From assembly GCA_015523295.1 (NCBI GenBank), contig WAKQ01000002.1:1-64000 (forward strand): 64,000 nucleotides of DNA, given 5' to 3'. Shown piece after piece: positions 17,001 to 25,040 of the stretch; positions within the stretch are counted from its first letter, which is position 1, and every line of letters starts with the position of its first letter. Under the pieces are notes generated by a model that did no database searches, was not told the origin of the DNA, and worked only from the letters and a program-made list of their open reading frames with translations. Source of the DNA: Desulfurococcales archaeon. Lineage in GTDB: Archaea; Thermoproteota; Thermoprotei_A; Sulfolobales; NBVN01. The position numbers and the translations under genes are program-made.

Positions 17001-18761
17001 TTACTTTACCTCTCCCATCTTTAGATCGACTAGGTTAACTTCTAAATTCTTTCTCAGCCATCCAATGACTTGAACCTCCTCAAGCCTTATCTGCTCTCTA
17101 GTATCCCTATTTCTCACGGTAACTGTCCCGTCTTCTAACGTCTGATGATCTACTGTTATTGCGTAGGGTATACCTATTTCATCGGCCCTAGCATACCTCC
17201 TACCTATACTGCCTGAGTCATCGAAGAACGCCATTATCCCTGAAGCAGTTATGGATGAATAGAGTCTGTAGGCTCTTTCCCTGAACGGTTCCCGTGAAAG
17301 AAGGGGAAAAACTGCAACTTTGACGGGAGCTATCTTAGGCGGAAGACGAAGATATACTCTGTCGCCTTCCCTAACAAGTGATTTGTCGAGGGATACATAA
17401 ACGAGCCTTTCAGCACCGAAAGAGGGTTCAACTACGTGGGGGACAAATCTCCTACCCGTTATTTTCTTCTCAATCTCTTCAATCCTTATTGCTTCTGTGG
17501 GAACCTTAAAAGGACCTAACTCTAAGAACTTTGCGCCATTGTCTAAAGCCCTCTTGACTTCAGCAGGGTCTACATTGCCCAGCTCCTCAATAACCTTAGG
17601 TGCATCATGCTTGAACAGCCTTCCAATGACCGATTTATTCACCTTTACCTGCAATGTCTTTACAACTCTCGCCTTTTCAAAGCCCTTAAACACTGTGAGA
17701 TCCTGCCCAGAATACTTGATGTGTTGAGAGAGGTCGTAGTTACCTCTATAGGCATGGCCAGATACTTCAACCCAGCCCCACCTACTAACACGTACTAACT
17801 GATCAAACGTTTGGGTAGCATAGTGAGCTCTTTCCTCAGGAAGTTTCTCCTCAAAGAAAGTCTCTGCCTCACCAACACCCAACTCCTTCACGAATTCCTT
17901 GGCTACAGCCATCCAGTAGGCGAGCCAAGGGTTTTTCACGATGCCTTCCCGAACAGCTTCCTCCACACCATATGTAGCGGGCTTCTCATCGCCTTTCAGC
18001 CTTTGCTCAGCTGTAAGTATATTCAACTTGCCGCCAAATTTACCGAATGGCGGTAACCCGGGATCTTCAGGATCATAGAAGAACTCCATCTCCATTATAG
18101 TGAACTCCCTTAACCTTATCATACCTTGACGCGGAGAGATCTCATTTCTTGCTACTCTTCCGATTTGAGCAATGCCCAAAGGCAATGATGTCCTAGCTAC
18201 TGTGAACACCCTTTTGAAAGAGGTGAACATGCCTTGGGCTGCTTCAGGCCTTAAATAACCGATGTCCCTCTTGTAGGGACCTATGTACGTCTGGAAAAGT
18301 AGATTAAAGAGCCTTACTTCGCTTAGCTCGCCTCCGCATACCGGGCACTTTATACCTCTTTCTTTTATGATCTGCGTTAACTCGCCTGGCTTGAGACCTT
18401 CAACATTCATGCCTGTTGCTTCCTCTATAAGCTTATCCGCCCGAAAAACTCTCCCACACCTCAAGCATTGAACAATGGGATCGGTAAAGCTTTCAAGATG
18501 GCCTGACGCCTTAAACACGATCTCTGGGGTTATCATCGGCGTCTCCACAGGCACTACGAGATCGGCGTGTTTGACCACAAAGTATTCGAGCCATAGCTTT
18601 CTAATGTTCTCTTTGAGGAGAGTGCCTAAAGGCCCAAGGTCATAGAAGCCTGAAACACCTCCATAGATCTCGAAGGAGGGCCAGAAGAAGCCCCTCCTCT
18701 TTGCAAGTTCCATTAAAATCTCATACTTATCCTTATCTGAGCCTTCCACATTCAAACCCAC
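17001..18761 (-). CDS. glyS: glycyl-tRNA synthetase, archaeal/eukaryotic alpha2 type
   Basis: A 586-residue class II synthetase charging tRNA-Gly. The N-terminal FFWPSFEIYGGVSGFYDLGP region (24-43), motif 1/2 with ARTSLPLGIAQIGRVARNEISPRQGMIRLREF (near 196-228, motif-2 arginine), and motif 3 SFGAERLVY (near 448) are visible. A zinc ribbon (CLRCGRVF ... CPVCGG, about 98-146) and a C-terminal anticodon-binding domain follow. The length fits the family. It is divergent from the agmatinase gene with a 45-base spacer carrying A/T-rich promoter elements. Confidence 0.97.
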   Translation of the reverse strand: MGLNVEGSDKDKYEILMELAKRRGFFWPSFEIYGGVSGFYDLGPLGTLLKENIRKLWLEYFVVKHADLVVPVETPMITPEIVFKASGHLESFTDPIVQCLRCGRVFRADKLIEEATGMNVEGLKPGELTQIIKERGIKCPVCGGELSEVRLFNLLFQTYIGPYKRDIGYLRPEAAQGMFTSFKRVFTVARTSLPLGIAQIGRVARNEISPRQGMIRLREFTIMEMEFFYDPEDPGLPPFGKFGGKLNILTAEQRLKGDEKPATYGVEEAVREGIVKNPWLAYWMAVAKEFVKELGVGEAETFFEEKLPEERAHYATQTFDQLVRVSRWGWVEVSGHAYRGNYDLSQHIKYSGQDLTVFKGFEKARVVKTLQVKVNKSVIGRLFKHDAPKVIEELGNVDPAEVKRALDNGAKFLELGPFKVPTEAIRIEEIEKKITGRRFVPHVVEPSFGAERLVYVSLDKSLVREGDRVYLRLPPKIAPVKVAVFPLLSREPFRERAYRLYSSITASGIMAFFDDSGSIGRRYARADEIGIPYAITVDHQTLEDGTVTVRNRDTREQIRLEEVQVIGWLRKNLEVNLVDLKMGEVK

Positions 18762-18806
18762 CTTTACCCTTAAAACGGGTTTTTAATGCTTTATTTGGTG
18801 TGTGTA

Positions 18807-19712
18807 ATGAAGGAACTCTACATGATTAGAACCCCTTATACGTTTCTTGGAGTTCAGGGTGACCCAGTAAAGACTAGATTGAGCATTGTTGGAATACCCT
18901 TTGACTCAACCAACAGCTTCAGAGGAGGCTCTAGGTTCGCCCCTATCCATATAAGGGTTGCCTCTCAGAGTCTTGAAACCTACTCATTTAGAGCTGGTGT
19001 AAGTCTTGATATGAATCCACCCTATGACGAAGGGGATATAGCGGTGGTTCACGGAAATGCAGAGCTAACTTTAAGGAATATAGCATCGGTTTCGGAAGAG
19101 CTTTTCAGGGCAGGTAGAACACCTCTGTTCATGGGAGGAGATCATACTATAACTTACGGGGTTATCGAAGGTGCCTTAAGGGCTGGCATCAAACCCTGTC
19201 TTCTTGTGTTCGACGCACACCTAGACTTCAGGAAGGAGTACTTAGGATATAAGTGGTCTCATGCATGCGTGATTAGAAGGGTTTCTGAGATCATCAGCAC
19301 TAGCGATATAACTGTGGTGGGTGTAAGGGCTGTTGACAAGGATGAGTTAAGAGAGGCTAAGATCCAAGGGCTGACCTATCTACCGATTACCGAGATCAAT
19401 AAAACGACCTCTAGGGATGTAAGTTCGAGGATAAGCAACAAACTAGCTAGCTGCGAGAAAATCTACATATCAGTCGACATGGATTCCATCGATCCATCAT
19501 ATGCCCCTGGAGTAGCTACCCCTGAGCCAGAGGGGCTGACTCCCACATTTATCCTTAACCTACTTCACACCTTAATTGACAAAAGAATCATAGGCTTCGA
19601 TATTGTTGAGGTTGACCCGACCGTAGATCCTTCCGACATAACATCTTTCCTTGCAGCCCGCATCATGATTGAGGTAGCAATATATGCAAGTATCGCTAAG
19701 AAACTCATTTGA
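18807..19712 (+). CDS. speB: agmatinase-family ureohydrolase
   Basis: From ATG 18807, preceded by GGTG with 6-base spacing; about 301 residues. The binuclear manganese motifs are intact: GGDHTITYG (about 111), FDAHLDFR (about 135), SHACV (about 154) and SVDMDSIDPSYAPG (about 222), with PEPEGLT near 240. Agmatinase hydrolyses agmatine to putrescine and urea, the archaeal route to polyamines. Arginase or guanidinobutyrase activities use the same fold and cannot be excluded. Confidence 0.88.
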   Translation: MKELYMIRTPYTFLGVQGDPVKTRLSIVGIPFDSTNSFRGGSRFAPIHIRVASQSLETYSFRAGVSLDMNPPYDEGDIAVVHGNAELTLRNIASVSEELFRAGRTPLFMGGDHTITYGVIEGALRAGIKPCLLVFDAHLDFRKEYLGYKWSHACVIRRVSEIISTSDITVVGVRAVDKDELREAKIQGLTYLPITEINKTTSRDVSSRISNKLASCEKIYISVDMDSIDPSYAPGVATPEPEGLTPTFILNLLHTLIDKRIIGFDIVEVDPTVDPSDITSFLAARIMIEVAIYASIAKKLI

Positions 19713-19925
19713 CGGTAGCCCCGGTTTACTGAGAATAAAAAACATAACATTATTTATGAAAAACAGCTAAGCAGAAAACAGATTTAGAAGGGAACAATAT
19801 AGTATAGTGAAGGGAAGCAAGCAAGCCAGAAGAAGGTTTAAGGATTTCCCTAAGTCAAAGGCAGGAAATGCCAAGACAAAGCAATATTTCACATTATTAT
19901 TATTAAAACTATAATTAACCAAGGA

Positions 19926-20001
<76 letters not shown>

Positions 20002-20123
20002 TCTACTAAAATTAATTCCTTTGAGAGGATTTTAAGGTGTATTGGTCTTTTCTCTTCAAGAGGAAGTTTTATAAAGCCTGTAGTAGGGATTTTTAAGGTT
20101 TACTTTTAATGGGTGATCATATA

Positions 20124-21065
20124 ATGCACGAGTCTCATGAGAAAGAGAAAAACTCCTCTGAAGCTCATACAACCGAATGCCCCCCTGATAAAATTGTCTA
20201 CGATGAGTTTCGAGGAGAGTACATATGTACTGAGACTGGAGAGGTTGTTGAGGATAAGGTTGTTGACCAAGGACCTGAGTGGAGGGCCTTCACACCTGAG
20301 GAGAGGGAGAAAAGGTCAAGATCAGGTTCTCCACTCTCCCCAACAATTCATGATGGTGGACTATCCACTATGATTGACTGGCGAGACAGGGACGCCTCCG
20401 GAAAGAAACTTGAGTTAAAGCGCAGGTTAGAGGTTATGAGGTGGAGGAAATGGCAGATAAGGACGAGAATTCAGAACAGCATAGACAGGAATATAACGCA
20501 AGCAGCCACAGAGCTTGAGAGGATAGCTGATCAGCTAGGGCTACCCAGGTCTGTTAAGGAACATGCTGCCACCATCTATAGACAAGCAGTTGAGAAAGGG
20601 GTGGTTAGAGGTAGAGCTGTTGAGTCAGTAGTTGCAGCAGCCCTCTACGCGGCATGCAGGATATTCAAGATACCTAGAACACTAGATGAAATATCTCAAT
20701 ATACGAAGACAAGCAAAAAAGAGGTGGCTAGATGTTATAGGTTGCTTGTGAGAGAACTTGACATTAAAATACCTATAGCCGATCCTGCTGACTTTGTATC
20801 AAGAATAGCTGCTGCTTTAGGGTTAAGTGGTAACGTAATAAAGAAGGCGATTTCAATAATTCAGGAGGCCAAGACCAAAGGTTTGACTGCTGGGAAAGAC
20901 CCGGTAGGTCTAGCTGCAGCAGCTGTCTACACTGCTGCCCAAATCTATGGGGAGAGAAGAACACAGAAAGATGTAGCTCAAGTAGCCGGCGTTACTGAAG
21001 TAACCGTGAGAAATCGGTATAAGGAACTAATCCAGTACCTTAAAATCAAGGTTCCAGAGCAATAG
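20124..21065 (+). CDS. tfb: transcription initiation factor B (TFB), crenarchaeal type
   Basis: A 313-residue factor starting at ATG 20124 (GGTGAT 8 bases upstream; the codon at 20109 would hide it). It bridges TBP and RNA polymerase at archaeal promoters. The N-terminal ribbon reads [11 protein letters not shown] ... YICTETGEV, so two of the usual four cysteines are replaced, as known for the main TFB of Sulfolobus. The B-reader [10 protein letters not shown] and two cyclin repeats (about 110-210 and 210-310, ending in [14 protein letters not shown] helix-turn-helix) follow. TTTATAAA near 20070 is a plausible TATA box. Confidence 0.96.
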   Translation: MHESHEKEKNSSEAHTTECPPDKIVYDEFRGEYICTETGEVVEDKVVDQGPEWRAFTPEEREKRSRSGSPLSPTIHDGGLSTMIDWRDRDASGKKLELKRRLEVMRWRKWQIRTRIQNSIDRNITQAATELERIADQLGLPRSVKEHAATIYRQAVEKGVVRGRAVESVVAAALYAACRIFKIPRTLDEISQYTKTSKKEVARCYRLLVRELDIKIPIADPADFVSRIAAALGLSGNVIKKAISIIQEAKTKGLTAGKDPVGLAAAAVYTAAQIYGERRTQKDVAQVAGVTEVTVRNRYKELIQYLKIKVPEQ

Positions 21066-21084
21066 CAAAAACATAAATTTCTAT

Positions 21085-21417
21085 TTACTCAGCCTCAATA
21101 AAGATTATATTCTCCTCAGGGATCCCGAACTCCTTAACAAGGATTTGTTTCACCCTCGACCTGTGATTTCCCTGTAATTCAATATGATTGTTCTTTACAG
21201 TACCCCCAGTAGCTAGTTTTGCCTTAAGTGTGGAGGCAACTTTCTTTAAGTTAAAGACCCCTGGATCTAGTCCCTCAATAATCGTTACCTCTTTGCCGAA
21301 CTTCCTTCTTTCTATCTTTATTTTAATTAATTGCTGCTCAGCACCTAACTGCATACATAGTTCTTCTGGTAATCCGCTGCATAGAGCTTCAATATTCTCC
21401 ATATCTTTGCCCGACAT
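21085..21417 (-). CDS. translation initiation factor aIF1 (SUI1 family)
   Basis: A 110-residue SUI1-domain protein, the factor that guards start-codon selection on the small subunit. Typical features are [21 protein letters not shown] (basic loop, near 30-51), [20 protein letters not shown] (about 64-83) and the terminal [15 protein letters not shown]. The N-terminal 25 residues vary in the family. It faces the convergent tfb gene. Along with aIF1A and aIF2-beta in the operon 59-62.6 kb, it gives this window much of the archaeal initiation set. Confidence 0.93.
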   Translation of the reverse strand: MSGKDMENIEALCSGLPEELCMQLGAEQQLIKIKIERRKFGKEVTIIEGLDPGVFNLKKVASTLKAKLATGGTVKNNHIELQGNHRSRVKQILVKEFGIPEENIIFIEAE

Positions 21418-21563
21418 GACCCACCCTGCTACATTTTTCTCAAGGTAGCAGACCTTAAAAGGTTTTAGGAGGAAATTTAAACATCTCTATAATTAAATAC
21501 TTCGATTAAGATGGTATATCTCCTCAGTTAAATCTATAAGCCCAGTACCACCAACCTTATAAG

Positions 21564-21755
21564 GTGGATTTAGTGGAGGAGGACATCCTTTATAAATGTT
21601 GGATGTGCGGGAAAGTCTTCAGAAGAAGCGATGTGGAAGCCTTTGAAGCTAGAGAAATTGGAGAGGGGTACGCGTTTATTCGATGTCCTGCCTGTGGCTC
21701 AAAAATAATAACTAAAATTAGAAGGGAAGGCTTTAAAAGAGTTAAGGCAATCTAA
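21564..21755 (+). CDS. rpoP: RNA polymerase subunit Rpo12 (P)
   Basis: A protein of about 63 residues (GTG 21564; GTG 21573 possible). It has a C4 zinc ribbon, CWMCG (about 12-16) and CPACG (about 41-45), and ends in FKRVKAI, the conserved basic tail of archaeal Rpo12/RpoP (KxxKVVKAI-like). Rpo12 joins the Rpo3/Rpo10/Rpo11 assembly platform and stabilises the open complex. An inverted CCACC/GGTGG pair surrounds CTTATAA just upstream (near 21550) and could be a TATA element with operator-like symmetry. Confidence 0.8.
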   Translation: MDLVEEDILYKCWMCGKVFRRSDVEAFEAREIGEGYAFIRCPACGSKIITKIRREGFKRVKAI

Positions 21756-21822
21756 GGCAGTATTCAAAGCTATTTAGTTGTGAGAACTTCATAATTTATA
21801 TTTATTATATTTATTCCTTCCT

Positions 21823-22131
21823 TCATAGGTTGATTAGACCCGCATCTGCTAATTGATGAAGTATCTCGGCTACAGGTTCCTTAAGCTCATCCGGCGTCAT
21901 TGCAGTTTCAGGGTTCTCGCTTAACTCCTTACTGATGTTGTTTATAAGTTCCTCCACAGTTTTCTCACCATCGCACTTAATCCAAACATAGTAAGCTCCC
22001 GGAGTGAGTGAGTAGGCTTTCTGCTCGTCGATAGCCACCACGAAGTTATCTCCATCCATACTAACGCTTGAACCAAGCCTCTTTGGCTTTAATCCCTTTA
22101 TCTCCTCATAGCTAAGTACCTTATCCTCACT
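21823..22131 (-). CDS. PqqD-family protein
   Basis: The conserved frame starts at ATG 22131 (MSEDKVLSYEEI), overlapping the SSB stop by 5 bases, giving 102 residues. The centre (AYYVWIKCDGEKTVEELI, about 46-63) and the C-terminal helical domain match PqqD, a chaperone that presents a peptide to a radical SAM enzyme. No radical SAM or peptide partner is next to it. The SSB-PqqD pairing in one transcript is odd. Annotation as a stand-alone PqqD domain is confident; the substrate is unknown. Confidence 0.75.
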   Translation of the reverse strand, partial: SEDKVLSYEEIKGLKPKRLGSSVSMDGDNFVVAIDEQKAYSLTPGAYYVWIKCDGEKTVEELINNISKELSENPETAMTPDELKEPVAEILHQLADAGLINL

Positions 22132-22585
22132 CATAACGGTTGCCTCTTCCGTAACTACTGAAACCGTAAGAACGCCTTCTAAAGCTCCTTCTCTGAGGCC
22201 TATATCCTTCGGGTGCTTTAGGACTATTCTGAGGGATCTCCTCTGCTTGAGGAACGCTAGCGTCATCAGCTTCTTCTATATTACCTTTTCCGCCTATATT
22301 TAGCTGAACATCTCCTCTATAGGTGGTTGTCCATGCACCCTTAATTTCAACAGCGCTTCCTTCTTTCAGTTCACCAGCAGCCTTACCCCAGAGAGTAAGC
22401 TTAACCCTACCAGTCTCATCACCTACAGTAGCCTCACTTATGGTTCTCTGACCAGACCTCGTGTTTATCACTTTAGGCTCTCCCGCTTCTAATACTCTTA
22501 CAACTACGTCAAGGTTATTCATTTCTGGTTTAAGATCCATAACCTTAACTTTTTCGTTTTTCCTATATCCTCCAAATTCCGACAT
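22127..22585 (-). CDS. ssb: single-stranded DNA-binding protein, crenarchaeal OB-fold type
   Basis: A 152-residue protein from ATG 22585. It has one OB fold with NNLDVVVRVLEAGEPKVI, RTISEATVGDETGRVKLTLWG and WTTTYRGDVQLNIGG (about 17-92), then an acidic and Arg/Gly-rich tail (SFRRRSYGFSSYGRGNRYE). These are hallmarks of the crenarchaeal SSB found in Sulfolobus. It binds ssDNA during replication and repair. Thermoproteales lack this SSB, which argues against that order. It overlaps the downstream PqqD gene by 5 bases. Confidence 0.93.
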   Translation of the reverse strand: MSEFGGYRKNEKVKVMDLKPEMNNLDVVVRVLEAGEPKVINTRSGQRTISEATVGDETGRVKLTLWGKAAGELKEGSAVEIKGAWTTTYRGDVQLNIGGKGNIEEADDASVPQAEEIPQNSPKAPEGYRPQRRSFRRRSYGFSSYGRGNRYE

Positions 22586-22780
22586 ACGATTCAACTCCGA
22601 CTTACGTAACATGTAAATCAAGTACCAAGGTTATTAAGCTATAATGAAGATACAGATTAAAAACCTGGTTAGAAGATGCTGATCAAAACGCTAGGAACTC
22701 AATTAAGTGGCTGGATTTACTTGATTTGAATTTAGCAGGAAAAACTATGGGAAAAAAAGCAGTGAAATTCAACTCTTTCC

Positions 22781-23008
22781 TCATGCCTTCTCTACTGTGA
22801 TAGACCCTGTCGGGCAGGCTGTCCTGGCCTGCTCAACACAGTCAGCCAGATCGTCGGGGACGTTGCCTTCTGTCTCCGAGCCCGCTCTATACTGCTCCAC
22901 AATCTGACTCTTACCGTCTGGTCCTGCCTCAAAGACTTGAGGACATATGGCGTAGCATACTCCATCAGCTATGCACGTATTCCAGTCTATCTTTACCTTA
23001 AGGGGCAT
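22781..23008 (-). CDS. [4Fe-4S] ferredoxin with Asp ligand motif
   Basis: A 75-residue ferredoxin. The cluster motif is CIADGVCYAIC (about 12-22), in which Asp15 takes the second ligand position, then CPTGSI near the C-terminus (about 65). The pattern C-x2-D-x2-C-x3-C-P matches the Pyrococcus furiosus ferredoxin, where Asp replaces one Cys and two other Cys may form a disulphide. It is a low-potential electron carrier and a plausible partner for the AOR at 37474-39327. Confidence 0.9.
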   Translation of the reverse strand: MPLKVKIDWNTCIADGVCYAICPQVFEAGPDGKSQIVEQYRAGSETEGNVPDDLADCVEQARTACPTGSITVEKA

Positions 23009-23134
23009 GTTTTTCCACCGTGATATGTGTTAGATGGGGAAAATAAGCATAACGCGTAAGAGTCCATATAGTCAATAGAGCCTTTCATAATGACCAAAAA
23101 ACTAAAAAACATCTATTATATACTCCTCTCGGTA

Positions 23135-23252
23135 GGGCCCGTAGCTCAGCCAGGCAGAGCGCCCGGCATGCCGGATACCGGCACGGGACTCATAAGAATG
23201 CTCTGTCTGGGGCACCGGGTGGTCCGGGGTTCAAATCCCCGCGGGCCCACCA
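23135..23252 (+). tRNA. tRNA-Ile2(CAT) with two introns
   Basis: The gene has 118 bases including CCA. The mature fold is acceptor GGGCCCG/CGGGCCC, D stem GCTC/GAGC, anticodon stem CCCGG/CCGGG and loop CTCATAA. Intron 2 (23195-23213, 19 nt) is at 37/38 and has a bulge-helix-bulge with CTCA pairing to TGGG. Intron 1 (about 23167-23188, 22 nt) interrupts near 31/32 and holds a hairpin TGCCGG/CCGGCA. The stem and GGGCCC acceptor match archaeal Ile2, whose CAT anticodon is modified to read AUA; elongator Met cannot be excluded. Confidence 0.82.
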
Positions 23253-23286
23253 ACTCAAAACATTGAAGGCAGTAAATCAACTATCT

Positions 23287-23739
23287 TTAGGGCAAGTAAA
23301 ACTCGAGTGAGGATCTCTTCCCTGGAAACATCTCAAATACTAAGGCAAGAAGTTTGCTAGGATCGCAAGCAGCGGAGGATATTCTAAACAAATGCGATAT
23401 ATGCCGCCTTTTATCTGTGTTACCGAATCCTTTCACTGGTTGAGTTGTATTTCGACCTGATATAATTGTGTAAAGTTCATCTTCACTCACTCCATAAAAT
23501 ATCAGGGATGCCAATGGCTTACACATTGTTGTAAGGTAGTCGATATGCCAATGAAGTTTCTTATATTTCTTGAAATGCCTCTCAATTCTTTTTAGAGGGT
23601 TCCTAATATTTGCTGAACCAATATACAAGTAGCATCCTTTTGGCAGAACTGGGTTAACTGCTTTCAACGGTAAATTCACTGCTGAATCACATAAAACCAC
23701 CAACAAATAGCCGACTTTTTTACTCTTTAAGGAGCTCAT
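23287..23739 (-). CDS. GIY-YIG nuclease-family protein (DUF123)
   Basis: A 150-residue protein (ATG 23739) of the archaeal DUF123 family. The GIY-like N-terminus is GYLLVVL (about 10-16) and the second element is CYLYIGSANIRN (about 36-47), with RIERHFKKYKKLHWHIDYL (about 52-70) carrying the conserved Arg/His. In some archaea this domain is fused to endonuclease III, suggesting DNA repair. It overlaps the upstream unknown gene by 20 bases. Catalysis has not been shown for this stand-alone form. Confidence 0.78.
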   Translation of the reverse strand: MSSLKSKKVGYLLVVLCDSAVNLPLKAVNPVLPKGCYLYIGSANIRNPLKRIERHFKKYKKLHWHIDYLTTMCKPLASLIFYGVSEDELYTIISGRNTTQPVKGFGNTDKRRHISHLFRISSAACDPSKLLALVFEMFPGKRSSLEFYLP

Positions 23740-24100
23740 ATAACTCAATACCCAATTTCCTATAAACTCTTATTATGTCTCTAATACCTGTATTCTTTTG
23801 TTCTACAGATTTAATCGCTTTCCCCGTTCCGTAGAGGGCAGCACCTACAGCATAAGTTACTCCAGTAGGATCTGCTGGAAAAGTTAAGAAAACCATAGCT
23901 GCCTTTTCCAGGTTCTCTGACTTAGTTGACTCATTCTGCATCCCCATAACCGGTTTAAGAACTGAGGCAGTATCTTTCAGAAGATTTACCGCTCTCACAG
24001 TACCTTTAGCACTGCATCTAGCGTTTTGAGTTACCTCCTTAAGAGAGGAGGCGATCTTCAATGCATAATCCTTTCTCACATCCCTCACCTTCTCAATCAC
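23720..24100 (-). CDS. uncharacterised helical protein
   Basis: A 126-residue, mainly helical basic protein with no family I recognise. A moderately hydrophobic centre (LEKAAMVFLTFPADPTGVTYAVGAALYGTGKAI, about 63-95) is rich in Gly and Ala, perhaps a membrane-associated hairpin. It lies between a winged-helix gene and the GIY-YIG gene on the same strand, overlapping the latter. Confidence 0.5.
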   Translation of the reverse strand: MIEKVRDVRKDYALKIASSLKEVTQNARCSAKGTVRAVNLLKDTASVLKPVMGMQNESTKSENLEKAAMVFLTFPADPTGVTYAVGAALYGTGKAIKSVEQKNTGIRDIIRVYRKLGIELYELLKE

Positions 24101-24131
24101 TACAAGGTTGGAACTTTACCTGAGATCACGT

Positions 24132-24428
24132 TCACGAGCCGGCCTCCGCAGCTTCCTCCGGCGTTGAAACCACGTCAATTTCAAGGTTCTCTGCGCTCTC
24201 TAAAGCCTTAAGAAGCTTAATGCCTAAACCGGAGACTTTATATACCCTATAATTCCCTTTCTCATTAACTAGCTCGATAATCCCTAGAGCCTCCAGAACG
24301 TGGAAAGTAGCCAACACTTCATAACGAGGTAATCCGGTTGCCGCAACTACATCACCTGGTGTTACCACCCGGCCTACCATCGACTCTATTATATTCTTTA
24401 ACCTTTCCCTGAAGCCCCTCACAAGCAA
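24132..24428 (-). CDS. winged helix-turn-helix DNA-binding protein
   Basis: A protein of about 98 residues (start 24428 TTG, or GTG 24422). It has a single winged helix, VTPGDVVAATGLPRYEVLATFHVLEALGIIEL (about 22-53), followed by a beta wing (YRVYKVS). No sensor domain is present. It is divergent from the pilus/ATPase operon, sharing a 95-base intergenic region with TATA-like boxes on both strands, which makes it the natural candidate regulator of that operon. Confidence 0.7.
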   Translation of the reverse strand: MLVRGFRERLKNIIESMVGRVVTPGDVVAATGLPRYEVLATFHVLEALGIIELVNEKGNYRVYKVSGLGIKLLKALESAENLEIDVVSTPEEAAEAGS

Positions 24429-24523
24429 CCACCGTCAAAGCACTGCGATTATATGAATATTTAAAACGGAAGACCCTTCAGAACAATTTTTAAACCATGT
24501 ATCTTTGTGAGGTGATAACAAAA
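24429..24523. promoter_or_regulatory. divergent promoter region of the pilus/VirB4 operon and winged-helix gene
   Basis: TTTTTAAACC near 24487-24496 is a TATA-like box for the operon. TTTAAATATTC on the other strand (near 24458-24468) would serve the winged-helix gene. GAGGTGAT at 24509-24516 is a strong Shine-Dalgarno 7 bases ahead of the pilin GTG at 24524. No inverted repeat obvious enough to call an operator is seen. Confidence 0.55.
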
Positions 24524-24988
24524 GTGAGAAGAAAATATCTGGGTAAACCATCAAGGAAAGGTGTCAGTGATCTGGTTGTCATCCTGACCCTCATGGCAAT
24601 TTCTATACCGGTTGTGATGGCTGTACAGAGTTGGTTAGGAGCTCAAACTTCCAGAGTGAACTCACTTGTGACTACCCCAGAACTCCAAGGTGTTCTCATA
24701 GGAAAGTCTAGCGAGGGTGATTTCAGTATATTTATCTTAAAGATTACAAATAATGGGGACTCCTCCTACAATCTCTCATCTGCTAACGTGGGCGTACAAG
24801 CCATTCTACGGAATGGTTCTACAATACCAGCTCAATTCACACCAGTTAAAAGCGAGTTGCTCAAACCAACCGGATCAGTGACAGCTGTGGTGAAAGTAGG
24901 CACTCCCCTAAACAATGTAAAGACGCTGGTACTTGAATTTACAGCAAACAATGGCGAGGCATACACCCTGAACATAAACATAGATTAG
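24524..24988 (+). CDS. type IV pilin-like protein with class III signal peptide
   Basis: From GTG 24524 the leader is MRRKYLGKPSRKG, then the hydrophobic stretch VSDLVVILTLMAISIPVVMAV (about 14-34). Arg-Lys-Gly followed by a hydrophobic helix is the site cut by the archaeal prepilin peptidase encoded at 54744-55472. The remaining 110 residues look beta-rich with Asn/Thr/Ser content typical of pilin headgroups. It opens the operon. The family could be UpsA/B-like or a DNA-import pilin; it is not long enough in conserved motifs to decide. Confidence 0.82.
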   Translation: MRRKYLGKPSRKGVSDLVVILTLMAISIPVVMAVQSWLGAQTSRVNSLVTTPELQGVLIGKSSEGDFSIFILKITNNGDSSYNLSSANVGVQAILRNGSTIPAQFTPVKSELLKPTGSVTAVVKVGTPLNNVKTLVLEFTANNGEAYTLNINID

Positions 24989-25040
24989 TTAAAAACGAAC
25001 ATCCCCTCTTTTTACCTTCCCTGAACCTCGAGGGATCAAG

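Noticed and set aside
20124-20250. TFB zinc ribbon with only two cysteines
   Set aside because: The same CPPDK/CTETGE arrangement is known for the main TFB of Sulfolobus, so it is a crenarchaeal feature, not a novelty.
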